64,000 nucleotides of DNA from Flavobacterium hercynium (lineage in GTDB: Bacteria > Bacteroidota > Bacteroidia > Flavobacteriales > Flavobacteriaceae), in NCBI RefSeq assembly GCF_002217285.1, contig NZ_MUGW01000026.1:176842-240841 (forward strand), read 5' to 3'. A program made the position numbers and the translations under genes. Below, one piece after another: positions 26,099 through 36,217 of this stretch. The notes below the pieces were generated by a model. The model did no database searches. It had not been told where the DNA came from and saw only the letters and a program-made list of their open reading frames with translations. Numbering within the stretch: the stretch's first letter is position 1; every line of letters begins with the position of its first letter.

Positions 26099-28456
26099 AT
26101 GAAAAAGATTTTAGTAAGATTCACTTGTATGGCAATGCTTTTTTTGGCGAGTATGATGACTTTTGGTCAGCAGTCAGCTAAAAAATGGTCCGATTATGTA
26201 AAACCCAATATAGGAACAGCACACAGCCGTTGGTTTTTTTATACTCCGGGAGCAATGCCATTTGGACTTGCAAAACTGGGACCATCGACTAACGGCCATC
26301 TTGGGAATGTACAAGGTTGGGAGGCCACCGGTTATGATGACAGAGATACATCTATAGAAGGTTTTGCGTGTTTGCATGAGTTTCAGGTTGGTGGTATCGT
26401 ACTGGCACCTTCTGTTGGTAAACTGCAGACTATACCAGGAAGTCTTGATAAACCGGAAGAAGGGTACAGATCGAGATTTGATCGAAAAGACGAGTATGCC
26501 ACAGCAGGTTATTATTCTGTATTGCTGAAAGATTATAAAGTGAAAGCAGAACTTACCGCAACAAAAAGAGTAGGTTTTCAGCGTTATACGTTTCCGAAAT
26601 CATCTCAGTCTAATATAATTTTTGACATTGGAAACAGACAAGGAGAAAGTGGAGCTGTAAAGGAGTCTAAAGTTACGATCACAGAAGATGGAAGAATAGA
26701 AGGTTATGTGATTACGATGCCGGAATATGTGAAAATTTATCAGGCAGGAGCCGATGTTGCCATGTATTTCTCGGCGGTTTTAGACAAAAAGCCAACAAGC
26801 TTCGGAACATTCAATAAACAAGGAGTTCAGGCAAGTGTAAAGGAAATTACAGGAGAAGGTGCCGGAGTTTATTTAACTTTTGATACTAAAGAAAATGAAA
26901 TGGTGACCGTAAAAATAGGATTGTCGTATACTTCAATAGCCAATGCCAGACTTAATTTAGATACTGAAGCAAAGAATTTAGATTTTGCAGCAGCAAAAAA
27001 ACAAAGTCAGACAACTTGGAACGAGTATCTTGGAAGGATAGCTGTAGAAGGTAAAAATGAAAAGGATAAGATTAAATTTTACACAGGATTATATCATGCA
27101 TTATTAGGACGCGGACTGGGAAGTGATGTAAATGGTGCTTATCCTATGAATAACGGAAAAGTTGGACAGATACCATTAGATGCAAAAGGACAACCTCAGC
27201 ACAATTACTACAATACCGATGCCATTTGGGGAGGCTTTTGGAACCTGACCCAATTGTGGGCACTCGCTTATCCTGAATATTATGCAGACTGGGTACAAGG
27301 ACAATTGTTGGTGTACAAAGATGCCGGATGGCTGGGTGATGGTATTGCAAATAGTAAATATGTATCCGGTGTAGGAACGAACTTTACAGGGCTTGCTATA
27401 GCTTCCGCTTATAATTCCGGGATTCACAATTTCGATGTAGAAAAAGGATATGAGGCAGCGCTAAAAAATGAATTAGAATGGAAGGACCGGATACAAGGCG
27501 CAGGTAAAATGGATGTGAAACAGTTTGTAGCATTGGGCTATTCTCCATATCTGGATAATATGGATTTTAAAACCAATACAGAAGGCTCAGGATTTTCAGC
27601 TTCGCATACTTTAGAATATTCATTTAGTGCTTATGCTGTAGCCCAATTTGCAAAGGCTTTAGGTAAAACAAAAGACTACGAGAAGCTGATAAAATTAGCT
27701 GATGGATGGAAACTGATTTATGATAAAGAAACAGCATTTATACGCCCTAAATATGCTAATGGAGAATTTATAAAAAATTTTGATCCATCGCAGCCGTGGC
27801 GAGGTTTTCAGGAAGGTAACGCATGGCAATATACTTTTTATGTTCCGCACAATGTTCCGGAATTAGTATCGGTTTTAGGAAAAGATACTTTTAACGAGCG
27901 TTTGAATACTATTTTTACGAAATCACAAAAGAATGTCTTTGGCGGAGGTACTACCATTGATGCATTTGCTGGTTTATCAGGTTTTTACAATCATGGAAAT
28001 CAACCGAACTTGCATATTTCATGGCTTTTTAATTTCTCAGGAAAACCAGCGCTGACACAAAAATGGGTTCATGCAATCTGCGACGAATTTTACGGAACAG
28101 AAGGAATTCACGGATACGGTTACGGTCAGGACGAAGATCAGGGACAATTGGGAGCCTGGTATGTTATGTCGTCAATTGGTTTGTTTGATGTAAAAGGATT
28201 AACGGATATAAATCCTTCGTTTCAAATAGGAAGCCCATTGTTTGATAAAATTACAATTAAGAAATTAGGAAAAGCACGTAATGCTAATTTCACTATTAAT
28301 GTAAAAAATAATACAAAAAGCAATGTCTATCTGCAGGAAGTAAAACTGAATGATACGAACGTAAGGGAACTTTCAATTGATCTGGAAGCCATTAAAAAAG
28401 GAGGTACATTAAACATGAAAGTAGATTCAAAGCCGGTAACAACATGGGACAATTAA
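26099..28456 (+). CDS. GH92 alpha-mannosidase, second copy
   Basis: A 785-residue exported GH92 enzyme, signal peptide about residues 1-24. Family marks include VKPNIGTAHSRWFFYTPGAMPFG near the N-terminus, NHGNQPNLH, and the catalytic-region motif GYGQDEDQGQLGAWYV (about 674-689). It differs clearly from the first GH92 (for example GWEATGYDDRDTSIEGFACLH in place of the HTNKGHWN region). This points to a different linkage preference rather than a recent duplicate. It follows GH31 by 44 nt and precedes GH43 by 43 nt in one operon. Confidence 0.94.
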   Translation: MKKILVRFTCMAMLFLASMMTFGQQSAKKWSDYVKPNIGTAHSRWFFYTPGAMPFGLAKLGPSTNGHLGNVQGWEATGYDDRDTSIEGFACLHEFQVGGIVLAPSVGKLQTIPGSLDKPEEGYRSRFDRKDEYATAGYYSVLLKDYKVKAELTATKRVGFQRYTFPKSSQSNIIFDIGNRQGESGAVKESKVTITEDGRIEGYVITMPEYVKIYQAGADVAMYFSAVLDKKPTSFGTFNKQGVQASVKEITGEGAGVYLTFDTKENEMVTVKIGLSYTSIANARLNLDTEAKNLDFAAAKKQSQTTWNEYLGRIAVEGKNEKDKIKFYTGLYHALLGRGLGSDVNGAYPMNNGKVGQIPLDAKGQPQHNYYNTDAIWGGFWNLTQLWALAYPEYYADWVQGQLLVYKDAGWLGDGIANSKYVSGVGTNFTGLAIASAYNSGIHNFDVEKGYEAALKNELEWKDRIQGAGKMDVKQFVALGYSPYLDNMDFKTNTEGSGFSASHTLEYSFSAYAVAQFAKALGKTKDYEKLIKLADGWKLIYDKETAFIRPKYANGEFIKNFDPSQPWRGFQEGNAWQYTFYVPHNVPELVSVLGKDTFNERLNTIFTKSQKNVFGGGTTIDAFAGLSGFYNHGNQPNLHISWLFNFSGKPALTQKWVHAICDEFYGTEGIHGYGYGQDEDQGQLGAWYVMSSIGLFDVKGLTDINPSFQIGSPLFDKITIKKLGKARNANFTINVKNNTKSNVYLQEVKLNDTNVRELSIDLEAIKKGGTLNMKVDSKPVTTWDN

Positions 28457-28499
28457 AAGTTACAATCGTACAGTAATCCTTTAACCAAAACGAAACATT

Positions 28500-29483
28500 A
28501 TGAAGCAAGTATTTTATTTATTTCTGATTTTATCTTGTTCAAAAACAATGGCACAAGCAAGTGTTTCTAATCAGCTAAAAAGCAATAATCCGATTTTTAA
28601 AGGCTGGTATGCTGATCCGGAAGCGATCATTTTTGATAAAACGTATTGGGTGTATCCCACTTTTTCTGCTCGCTACGAAGATCAGATTTTATTAAATGCT
28701 TTTTCATCAAAAGATTTAGTTCATTGGACAAAACATTCGAGGATTTTAGATACAACGGCAGTAAAATGGGCAAAAAAAGCTATTTGGGCGCCTTCAATTA
28801 TCAAAAATAAAAACAAATACTTTTTGTTTTTTGGAGCAAATGATATTCAGAGTGATAATGAAATTGGAGGAATAGGTATAGCAGTAGCATCAAAACCGGA
28901 AGGACCATACAAAGATTATTTAGGAAAACCATTAGTTGATAAATTTTACAATGGAGCACAGCCAATTGATCAGTTTGTATTTAGGGACAAAGACGGACAG
29001 CATTATTTGTTTTACGGAGGATGGAAACATTGTAATGTAGCGAAACTAAAAGCTGACTTTACCGGCTTTGTACCTTTTGAAGATAAGACTGTTTTTAAAG
29101 AAGTGACACCCGAAAACTACGTTGAAGGTCCTTTTATGTTTATTCGAAATAATAAATACTATTTTATGTGGTCAGAAGGAGGCTGGACAGGACCAGACTA
29201 TTGTGTGGCTTATGCAATTGCAGATTCACCTTTAGGCCCCTTTAAAAGAATTGGGAAAATCTTAGAACAAGACGCTAAAATTGCTGTAGGTGCAGGACAT
29301 CATTCGGTTATAAAAATACCAAACGAGGAGAAATATTATATTGTGTACCACAGAAGACCAATTAACGAAACACACGCAAATTCCAGAGAAACCTGCATAG
29401 AAGAAATGCATTTTGATGAAAAAGGTTTTATCAAACCCGTAATTATAACAAACGAAGGAGTATCGGCGAAGGTGATTAAATAA
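28500..29483 (+). CDS. GH43-type glycosidase, single domain
   Basis: A 327-residue five-bladed propeller enzyme. The three GH43 acidic residues are visible: D39 in WYADPEA (base), D157 in PIDQF (pKa modulator) and E209 in YVEGPF (acid). The N-terminus MKQVFYLFLILSCSKTMAQA may be cleaved after AQA or processed as a lipoprotein at Cys13. GH43 enzymes act mostly on arabinofuranose, xylose, galactose or galactofuranose. In a mannan PUL, removal of a furanose side chain is a reasonable but unproven role. It ends the GH31 operon. Confidence 0.88.
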   Translation: MKQVFYLFLILSCSKTMAQASVSNQLKSNNPIFKGWYADPEAIIFDKTYWVYPTFSARYEDQILLNAFSSKDLVHWTKHSRILDTTAVKWAKKAIWAPSIIKNKNKYFLFFGANDIQSDNEIGGIGIAVASKPEGPYKDYLGKPLVDKFYNGAQPIDQFVFRDKDGQHYLFYGGWKHCNVAKLKADFTGFVPFEDKTVFKEVTPENYVEGPFMFIRNNKYYFMWSEGGWTGPDYCVAYAIADSPLGPFKRIGKILEQDAKIAVGAGHHSVIKIPNEEKYYIVYHRRPINETHANSRETCIEEMHFDEKGFIKPVIITNEGVSAKVIK

Positions 29484-29508
29484 AATATAAGATTGTAAAA
29501 GATAAAAG

Positions 29509-29535
29509 ATAACGCATTACTGCGTTATTTTTTTG
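29509..29535 (+). terminator. Terminator of the GH31-GH92-GH43 operon
   Basis: A perfect 8-bp stem ATAACGCA/TGCGTTAT (29509-29516, 29521-29528) with a TTAC loop, followed by six T. Confidence 0.85.
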
Positions 29536-29635
29536 TCTTGTTTTTTATTCTGATGCCCTCTTTAAAAAAACAAACTTTTTATCTGGTCATATTCTATATG
29601 ATTTGTGTCAGATCACTAACGTTCAGTGTTTTCGA

Positions 29636-29730
29636 AGGATGTATGGGACGTTTGAACACAATTTTGAAACGAAATGGGATAAAAAATGGGTGGTTAATGC
29701 GCTAATTTGGTCACGAATTAAATGATATTT
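29636..29730 (+). promoter_or_regulatory. Candidate HTCS-responsive promoter module, SusC2 operon
   Basis: Counterpart of 23511-23604. CACAATTTTGAAACGAAATG at 29657-29676 and the TTTGGTCA-containing block at 29696-29713 have the same 39-nt offset as at the GH31 operon. A first half-site TGGGACG (29644) lies 21 bp before TGAAACG (29665). The sequence between the blocks is not conserved, so the blocks themselves appear selected. Confidence 0.65.
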
Positions 29731-29790
29731 TTTTTAGGTTTAAATTACGATATCTATAAAAATAGGTAGTAATTTTTTGAGATGTGTTAA

Positions 29791-29831
29791 AATCAGAGCG
29801 TAATGAATACTTTTTACGCTCTTGATTTTTT
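29791..29831 (+). promoter_or_regulatory. Terminator-like hairpin in the SusC2 leader
   Basis: A stem of about 13 bp with one bulge (AATCAGAGCGTAA at 29791-29803 with 29814-29827), followed by a T-run. It lies between the candidate promoter and the start codon, so it could work as an attenuator, or mark the end of a short leader RNA. Confidence 0.6.
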
Positions 29832-29917
29832 AATCTTATAACTAGCAATAGTAATCCTTCTAAAAATCAAATTTGATTTAAAAAACTAACTAAGTAACCA
29901 ACCAAAAATTAACCGAA

Positions 29918-32900
29918 ATGAAAATTAAACCAATCTGGAAATTTTCGTCTATTTCTCTGAGCTTATTTGCCTGGCGTAAATTAAAGTTTAGTGAGACAGG
30001 ACTAATTTACCTTTCGTTTCTTTTGCTCTGTTCTGTAAATAATTATGCGCAGAACACCAATGGACAAAGCGCAGTAAAAGTAACAGGAACTGTAGTAGAC
30101 TCAAAAGGCTTATCCTTGCCTAGTGCTACAGTGCTCGAGAAAGGCACAAAAAATGCCACAAGTACTGATTTTGATGGTAGCTTTACTATTACCGTTTCTT
30201 CTCCGCAGGCGATTCTTGTTTTTAAGTTTATTGGAATGAAAGAAACGGAAATGGCTTTGAATAATGCTACAAAAGTAACCGTAACTATGGAAGATGAAAC
30301 CAATGATCTTCAGGCAGTTGTTGTAGTAGGATACGGTACCCAGAAAAAGGCTTCAGTTGTGGGCGCGATAAGCACAATAAAACCTTCTTTATTGCAAGTA
30401 GGAACTTCCCGAACCTTAGGAAATAACCTGGCAGGTCAAATTGCGGGAGTAATGGCTGTTCAGCGATCAGGAGAACCAGGTTACGATCAGTCGGATATAA
30501 AGATTCGTGGAATCTCCACATTCAAAGGATCAACCAATCCGCTCGTATTAGTAGATGGAATTGAAAGAAATTTGAATGACCTTGATCCCTCAGAAATTGA
30601 ATCTTTCTCCGTTTTAAAAGATGCTGCCGCAAGTGCTGTTTATGGTGTTCGAGGGGCGAATGGTGTTATTTTAATTAATACAAAAAGAGGTTTCGTAGGT
30701 ACTCCGACAATACAGGTTAGAACAGAATACTCCATTCAGCAGCCTACTAAATTACCGGAATTCATTACTGCCGCACCTTATATGAGATTGTTAAATGAAT
30801 TAGCAGCCGAGCAGGGCAAAGGAGTTCTCTTTTCTGAAGACCGCATTACAAAAACGACAAACCGATACGATCCTGATTTATATCCTGATGTAGATTGGGT
30901 AGGCGCAATTACCAAAGATTATGCATTTACGTCCAGAACCAATTTAAACGTTGCAGGAGGATCAGAAATTTTAAGATATGCTTTAACAGCTTCTTATTAT
31001 AGTGAAAAAGGAATACTCGCCGCAGATCCAAAACAAACGTATGATTCAGAAACAAAATTAAACAGAACCAACATACGTACAAACGTAGACGTCAATCTTT
31101 CGAAATCAACATTGTTACGAGTAAATATTGGAGGTTTTTTACAAAATATAGACAAAGGAAACAGTAATACGGATGAATTGTTCGATAAAGCCTTCGAAAC
31201 AACTCCTTTTGTTCATCCGGCAATATATTCAGATGGTACTATTCCGAGAATTTTTGGACGTCAAAACCCGTGGGCGATGAGTACACAACAAGGATATTAC
31301 AAACAAGGTGGCAGTAAGATAGAAAGTCTGGTATCACTAGAACAGGATTTTAAAGCCATTACACCCGGACTAAAAGCAAAGTTTACCTATTCGTTTGATT
31401 CTTATTCTGAAAACAGAATTGTACGTGGCAAATCACCAGACTATTATCATGTAGCTACAGATCGTGATCTCGACGGGAGTTTAATACACGGAACTGTTCA
31501 GGCGTATGGTCAGGCTTATCTGGGATATGAAAAAAAACCGGAGTTTGGCAACAGACGTGTGTATCTGGAAGCCAACACAAACTATAACCGTTCTTTTGGG
31601 AAACATGATCTAAGCGGACTTTTATTGTACAATCAGGACAGTTTTAATGATGGAACAGCTCCTCAGGCTTTTAAACATCAAGGTCTGGCAGGAAGAACGT
31701 CATACACATTTGATAGAAGGTATATAGGTGAATTTAACTTTGGGTACAACGGATCGGAGAATTTCGCCAAAGGAAAACGATTCGGATTTTTTCCGTCTGT
31801 AGCCATGGGCTGGATCGTATCAGAAGAAAAATTTATGGAGCCTGTAACCCATATTTTCAATAAAATTAAGCTTCGCGGTTCTTACGGATTAGTTGGAAAT
31901 GATAACATTGGAGGAAACAGAAGATTTGCCTACCTGACTACCATTAGCGACGATAATAATTCAGACTACTGGTTTGGTACCGGGCAGGGAGTAAAGTTCG
32001 AAGGAATTGAAGAAGGTCAGATTGGAGTAAGCGATCTAACGTGGGAAAAAGTAGCAAAAGCCGATATCGGTATCGAGCTTGGATTATTTAATATGATCGA
32101 TTTAACAGTAGATGTATTTCAGGAAAAAAGGAAAGACATTTTTGTAGAACGTAATACAGTACCAACTCAGGCCGGATTTATTAACGCGCCTTGGGCCAAT
32201 TTTGGAAAAATGGAAAATAAAGGTATCGAGGTAGCTTTGAATCTAAACAAACAAGTAACTCCGGATTTCTTTATGAGCTGGCGTGCCACTTTTACTTTTG
32301 TTGAAAATAAAGTAACCGAAAGAGATGAAGCAGACGCAGTAAAAGGTACTTACCGTTCCGGAACAGGAATTCAAAACAATACATTGTATGGATATAAAGC
32401 AACCGGATTGTATACCAGTGAAGATTTTACAGCACCGGGCGTTTTAGCACCGGGATTGGCAGTACCCACATTTGGGACAGCGTTACGACCGGGAGATATC
32501 AAATACGAGGACAGAAATGGAGACGGAATAATCAGCGGTTTAGATGAAGGTTTTATTGGCGGTACAAATGACCCTCAGATTATTTACGGCTTTGGAAACA
32601 ACTTAAAGTACAAACAATTTGATTTTAGCTTTTTCTTTCAGGGTGTAGCCAAATCAGAACGCATTATTGGCGGTTCTAATTTTATACCGGGAAGCGGTAC
32701 AGGAACATTAGGAAATATTTATTCAAACTACAACGATCGATGGACAGAAGAAAATCCGAGCCAGGATGTGTTTTGGCCAAGATTGAGCTATGGTCCTAAT
32801 GCTAATAATTCTGTTCCATCTACATGGTGGAAAAAAGACATGAGTTTTGGTCGTTTAAAAACAATGGAAGTAGGTTATACATTAAACAAAAAGACGGTAG

Positions 32901-33058
32901 AAAAGCTTTATCTCCAAGGATTAAGAATTTACATCAGCGGGAATAATTTGTGGTATGCCTCTAATTTTAAACTTTGGGATCCCGAGTTGTCTACAGCCAC
33001 AGGTTTAAAATATCCATCAACAAGATCAGTCCTTTTTGGCTTATCAATAGGACTATAA
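29918..33058 (+). CDS. SusC-type TonB-dependent receptor, SusC2
   Basis: A 1046-residue outer-membrane importer. The N-region is unusually long: the hydrophobic signal core only begins near residue 29, with cleavage likely near residue 44. A CarboxypepD_reg-like domain (about 55-127), the TonB-box-like AVVVVGYGT (about 133-141), a plug (about 145-250, SAVYGVRGANGVILINT) and the barrel follow. It differs enough from SusC1 to import a different oligosaccharide. It heads SusC2-SusD2-SusE2-GH43/ricin. Confidence 0.96.
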   Translation: MKIKPIWKFSSISLSLFAWRKLKFSETGLIYLSFLLLCSVNNYAQNTNGQSAVKVTGTVVDSKGLSLPSATVLEKGTKNATSTDFDGSFTITVSSPQAILVFKFIGMKETEMALNNATKVTVTMEDETNDLQAVVVVGYGTQKKASVVGAISTIKPSLLQVGTSRTLGNNLAGQIAGVMAVQRSGEPGYDQSDIKIRGISTFKGSTNPLVLVDGIERNLNDLDPSEIESFSVLKDAAASAVYGVRGANGVILINTKRGFVGTPTIQVRTEYSIQQPTKLPEFITAAPYMRLLNELAAEQGKGVLFSEDRITKTTNRYDPDLYPDVDWVGAITKDYAFTSRTNLNVAGGSEILRYALTASYYSEKGILAADPKQTYDSETKLNRTNIRTNVDVNLSKSTLLRVNIGGFLQNIDKGNSNTDELFDKAFETTPFVHPAIYSDGTIPRIFGRQNPWAMSTQQGYYKQGGSKIESLVSLEQDFKAITPGLKAKFTYSFDSYSENRIVRGKSPDYYHVATDRDLDGSLIHGTVQAYGQAYLGYEKKPEFGNRRVYLEANTNYNRSFGKHDLSGLLLYNQDSFNDGTAPQAFKHQGLAGRTSYTFDRRYIGEFNFGYNGSENFAKGKRFGFFPSVAMGWIVSEEKFMEPVTHIFNKIKLRGSYGLVGNDNIGGNRRFAYLTTISDDNNSDYWFGTGQGVKFEGIEEGQIGVSDLTWEKVAKADIGIELGLFNMIDLTVDVFQEKRKDIFVERNTVPTQAGFINAPWANFGKMENKGIEVALNLNKQVTPDFFMSWRATFTFVENKVTERDEADAVKGTYRSGTGIQNNTLYGYKATGLYTSEDFTAPGVLAPGLAVPTFGTALRPGDIKYEDRNGDGIISGLDEGFIGGTNDPQIIYGFGNNLKYKQFDFSFFFQGVAKSERIIGGSNFIPGSGTGTLGNIYSNYNDRWTEENPSQDVFWPRLSYGPNANNSVPSTWWKKDMSFGRLKTMEVGYTLNKKTVEKLYLQGLRIYISGNNLWYASNFKLWDPELSTATGLKYPSTRSVLFGLSIGL

Positions 33059-33077
33059 ATTTAAAAAGATTTTAAAA

Positions 33078-34970
33078 ATGAAAAAGATATACATTAGATC
33101 AATTATTCTCTTTTTAGGAATAGTACTATCGTCATCCTGCTCTGATTATTTAGATAAAGAAACGGATACCGAACTTTCTTTGGATGGTGTTTTTGTGAGT
33201 AAAACAAAAACAGAAAACTGGCTTGCATCTTGTTATTCCCGAATTCCGGATCCAACCTGGGGCTATACCCGCAGTTTGGGATGGGAGATTTTGGGCGATG
33301 ATATGACACCATCTGAAAGATGGCGCCAATACGACTGGCAGGTAATTCCCTTTGCTTTAGGTGACTGGTCAGTAGGTTCGCAATGGAGTCCCGGTTATTG
33401 GAATAATCTTCCACAGAGAATACGAGAGTGTAACCTGCTTATCAAAAATGTTAAGCCATTACAGGATCAAAATTTAAACGAAGACGAAGTTCGTTTGATG
33501 ATTGGAGAATGCCGTTTTTTAAAAGCTTACTATTACTCATTGCTGCTAAATACTTATGGCCCAATTCCTTTTAGTCCCGATGAAATTACACCCGTAGATT
33601 ATAATCTTTCCGATTTACAAATAGGACAAACTCCGTATGATGAAATCGTAAGCTGGATTGATAAGGAACTGAAAGAGGTAGAAAAGATTTTACCTCCTTC
33701 GTATTCAGACGGCAGAAAATTTGGCCGTGCAACTTCAATCATGTGCAAAGCTGTTAGAGCCAGAATGCTGCTTTTTGCTGCAAGTCCGCTTGTAAATGAC
33801 AATGCAGAATATGCCGGTCATATTACTAAAGACGGTAAAACGCTATTTAATAGTGCGTATGATGCCAATAAGTGGAAAATAGCAGCAGAGGCAAGTAAAG
33901 ATTTAATTCTAAGCGCAGAAGCAGCAGGACATAAGTTATATACCGAAATGAATGCTGTAGGCAAAATTGATCCCTTTTTATCTTGCCAAAATTTACACTT
34001 AATCGAAGCCAGCAGAGGAAATACAGAAGTATTGTTTGCACGTCCCAATGTAGAGTCCAAAGAGTACGACAGACATACGGCACCAGGCGGAAGCGGAGGA
34101 GCAGGAGGTTATGGTGTGACACAATCATTAGTAGATGCTTTTTTTACCGCAAATGGTCTTCCGATAAGCGATCCTAATTCAGGATATGTAGAAACGGGAT
34201 TTTCTACTCAGGATGGATTTTGGACGAATGGAGTAACAAAATTTAATGAAGTCAAAAGTCCCGGTTTGGTAACGCTTGCGGATACTTACAATATGTATTG
34301 CAATCGTGAACCAAGATTTTATCTGGCGGTAAATTTTGATGGAGCATGGTATACAGATGGAGATAATGCAGGAAAAGACAAAGGCAGAAAGCTGGAATTT
34401 TTTAACGGTAAAAAAGACAACAACAATAAACACGATGCACCGCAAAATGGTTATTTGGCAAGAAAAAGAACAGATCCTTCAAGAAATCCAGTCATAGATT
34501 ATTTTGCACCGCGTCACGGAATTTTATACCGATTGGGAGAAGCCTATCTTAATTATGCTGAAGCACTGAACGAATCAGATCCCGGAAATCCCGAAGCTTT
34601 ATTTTACTTGAATAAAATTAGAGAAAGAGCAGGAGTTAGAACCTACACAACTGGAGGAACTGATGCTGAAAACATACATGTAGACAATGATCAGGAAAGT
34701 ATCAGAAAGATCATCAGGATGGAACGCAGGGTCGAACTCTGTACCGAAGGAATTCGCTACGATGATTTAAGAAGATGGAAATTAGCAGAAACCGTTTTGA
34801 ACGGTCCTTTTTACGGAATGAACTTCAACGGTAAAAATGCAGCTGAGTTTTATCAAAGAACAGCATATCAGACCAGAGTTTACAGAAAATCTTTTTACTG
34901 GTTTCCGATCTACGTAGCAGAAATCGAAAAGAATCCAAATTTAATTCAGGCACCTTTCTGGGATAAATAA
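33078..34970 (+). CDS. SusD/RagB-type glycan-binding lipoprotein, SusD2
   Basis: A 630-residue lipoprotein, larger than SusD1, with Cys21 in LSSSCSDYLDKE. RagB/SusD features include MIGECRFLKAYYYSLLLNTYGPIPF near residue 140 and the C-terminal RRVELCTEGIRYDDLRRWKLAE. It starts 19 nt after SusC2 and would be its lid. The low similarity to SusD1 supports a second, distinct ligand. Confidence 0.96.
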   Translation: MKKIYIRSIILFLGIVLSSSCSDYLDKETDTELSLDGVFVSKTKTENWLASCYSRIPDPTWGYTRSLGWEILGDDMTPSERWRQYDWQVIPFALGDWSVGSQWSPGYWNNLPQRIRECNLLIKNVKPLQDQNLNEDEVRLMIGECRFLKAYYYSLLLNTYGPIPFSPDEITPVDYNLSDLQIGQTPYDEIVSWIDKELKEVEKILPPSYSDGRKFGRATSIMCKAVRARMLLFAASPLVNDNAEYAGHITKDGKTLFNSAYDANKWKIAAEASKDLILSAEAAGHKLYTEMNAVGKIDPFLSCQNLHLIEASRGNTEVLFARPNVESKEYDRHTAPGGSGGAGGYGVTQSLVDAFFTANGLPISDPNSGYVETGFSTQDGFWTNGVTKFNEVKSPGLVTLADTYNMYCNREPRFYLAVNFDGAWYTDGDNAGKDKGRKLEFFNGKKDNNNKHDAPQNGYLARKRTDPSRNPVIDYFAPRHGILYRLGEAYLNYAEALNESDPGNPEALFYLNKIRERAGVRTYTTGGTDAENIHVDNDQESIRKIIRMERRVELCTEGIRYDDLRRWKLAETVLNGPFYGMNFNGKNAAEFYQRTAYQTRVYRKSFYWFPIYVAEIEKNPNLIQAPFWDK

Positions 34971-34987
34971 CTAAAAATCATAGCAAA

Positions 34988-36151
34988 ATGAAAAATATAA
35001 AAAGTATTATCTCCTTTATCATAATGAGTTTGGTTTTTGTTTCCTGTGAAGACCACGGACTTGAAAATGTAGATTGGTTACAAGAACCCACTTTTACGAA
35101 TCCTTTGAAGATTACACTTTCAGGTGAAGAAATCGTATTGAGTAAAGATAATGAAGAAGCAAACGCAATAACGTTTACCTGGACACCAGCAAACGACAGA
35201 GGAGCCGGAACGAGTTTAACCTATTTTTTCCGAATGGACATAGCCGGAAATAATTTTGGAGAAGATGCCGCACCCGGAACCATTACAACGATCACAGAAG
35301 AAATTCCGGCAGGTGTTTTTACCAAATCGTATACCGTAGAAGAATTAAATTCTTTATTGCTAAAAAACTTTAAACGTCTGGGGGGAACCGTTACAAAACT
35401 GGAAGTACAAATAATAGCAAGAGTAGAAAATGCAACGCAATTTCAGCTTCCGGAAGTAGCAGTGTCTAGTTTTTCTGTAACAAGCTTTAGTCCGGGACCA
35501 TTACCGCTTTTTATGGTTGGAGATGCTATAAGTGGTGGCTGGGATTACAATGCAGGCAAAAGCTTACCTGAAAAAACAGAAAGAACAATTTACCATTTTA
35601 TAGGAGATTTTTCAGTAGGTTCATTCAAAGTTATTGAAAAACCAGGCAATGAGCTGCCTTCTTATGATCCTGTAGAAGATAACAAAATTATTTACAACGA
35701 AACCAATCCAAAAACAGCTGAAAATGTTTTTAAAGTAGAACAGGCAGGCCGTCATTCTTTCTACCTCGATATAGATCAGGGAACTTATGTGTTGGGTTAT
35801 GCGCCTTATGAGAATGTTTACATGGTTGGAAACGCCATAACAGGAATAGGCTGGGATATTGGAAAAGCCAAACCAATGACATGGGATTCTAAGAATCCGG
35901 AAGTATTTGTTTATACAGGACAATTTGATGCAGGTGAATTTAAACTTCCATTAGAATTGGGTAATTGGGGCGGTAAAAATTTAATGCCTTCTACAAATGG
36001 TGTCATACTCAAAGGAGAAGCAACAGATGATCCTGTAATGCTCTTAATGCCAAATGGCCAGCCGGATAATAAATGGGTTATTGAAACTTCAGGTGAATAT
36101 GAACTTACCGTAAACCCTGCTAAAATGACTATTGCATTGAAAAAACTATAA
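34988..36151 (+). CDS. SusE/SusF-like surface glycan-binding lipoprotein, SusE2
   Basis: A 387-residue lipoprotein with Cys20 in VFVSCEDHG. A SusE-type N-terminal domain (about 35-165, FTWTPANDRGAGTSLTYFFRMD) is followed by two SusE/F-type beta-sandwich modules. Each starts with a similar phrase: LFMVGDAISGGWDYNAGK (about 175) and VYMVGNAITGIGWDIGKA (about 279). These modules bind glycan in starch systems. It starts 17 nt after SusD2 in the same operon. Confidence 0.87.
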   Translation: MKNIKSIISFIIMSLVFVSCEDHGLENVDWLQEPTFTNPLKITLSGEEIVLSKDNEEANAITFTWTPANDRGAGTSLTYFFRMDIAGNNFGEDAAPGTITTITEEIPAGVFTKSYTVEELNSLLLKNFKRLGGTVTKLEVQIIARVENATQFQLPEVAVSSFSVTSFSPGPLPLFMVGDAISGGWDYNAGKSLPEKTERTIYHFIGDFSVGSFKVIEKPGNELPSYDPVEDNKIIYNETNPKTAENVFKVEQAGRHSFYLDIDQGTYVLGYAPYENVYMVGNAITGIGWDIGKAKPMTWDSKNPEVFVYTGQFDAGEFKLPLELGNWGGKNLMPSTNGVILKGEATDDPVMLLMPNGQPDNKWVIETSGEYELTVNPAKMTIALKKL

Positions 36152-36217
36152 GAAAAAATAAAAAGCATTCATTGACGAACTTAGAATTTAGTACGAATAG
36201 ATTTAAAGAAAAAAGAT

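Larger units (their letters stand above)
29484..29917. other. Control region and leader of the SusC2 operon
   Basis: A 434-nt gap. It holds the GH43 terminator (29509-29535), the candidate HTCS promoter module (29636-29730), and a terminator-like hairpin in the leader (29791-29831) about 87 nt before the SusC2 start. A leader element AACTAACTAAGTAACCAACC, related to that of SusC1, lies just before the ATG. Confidence 0.65.
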
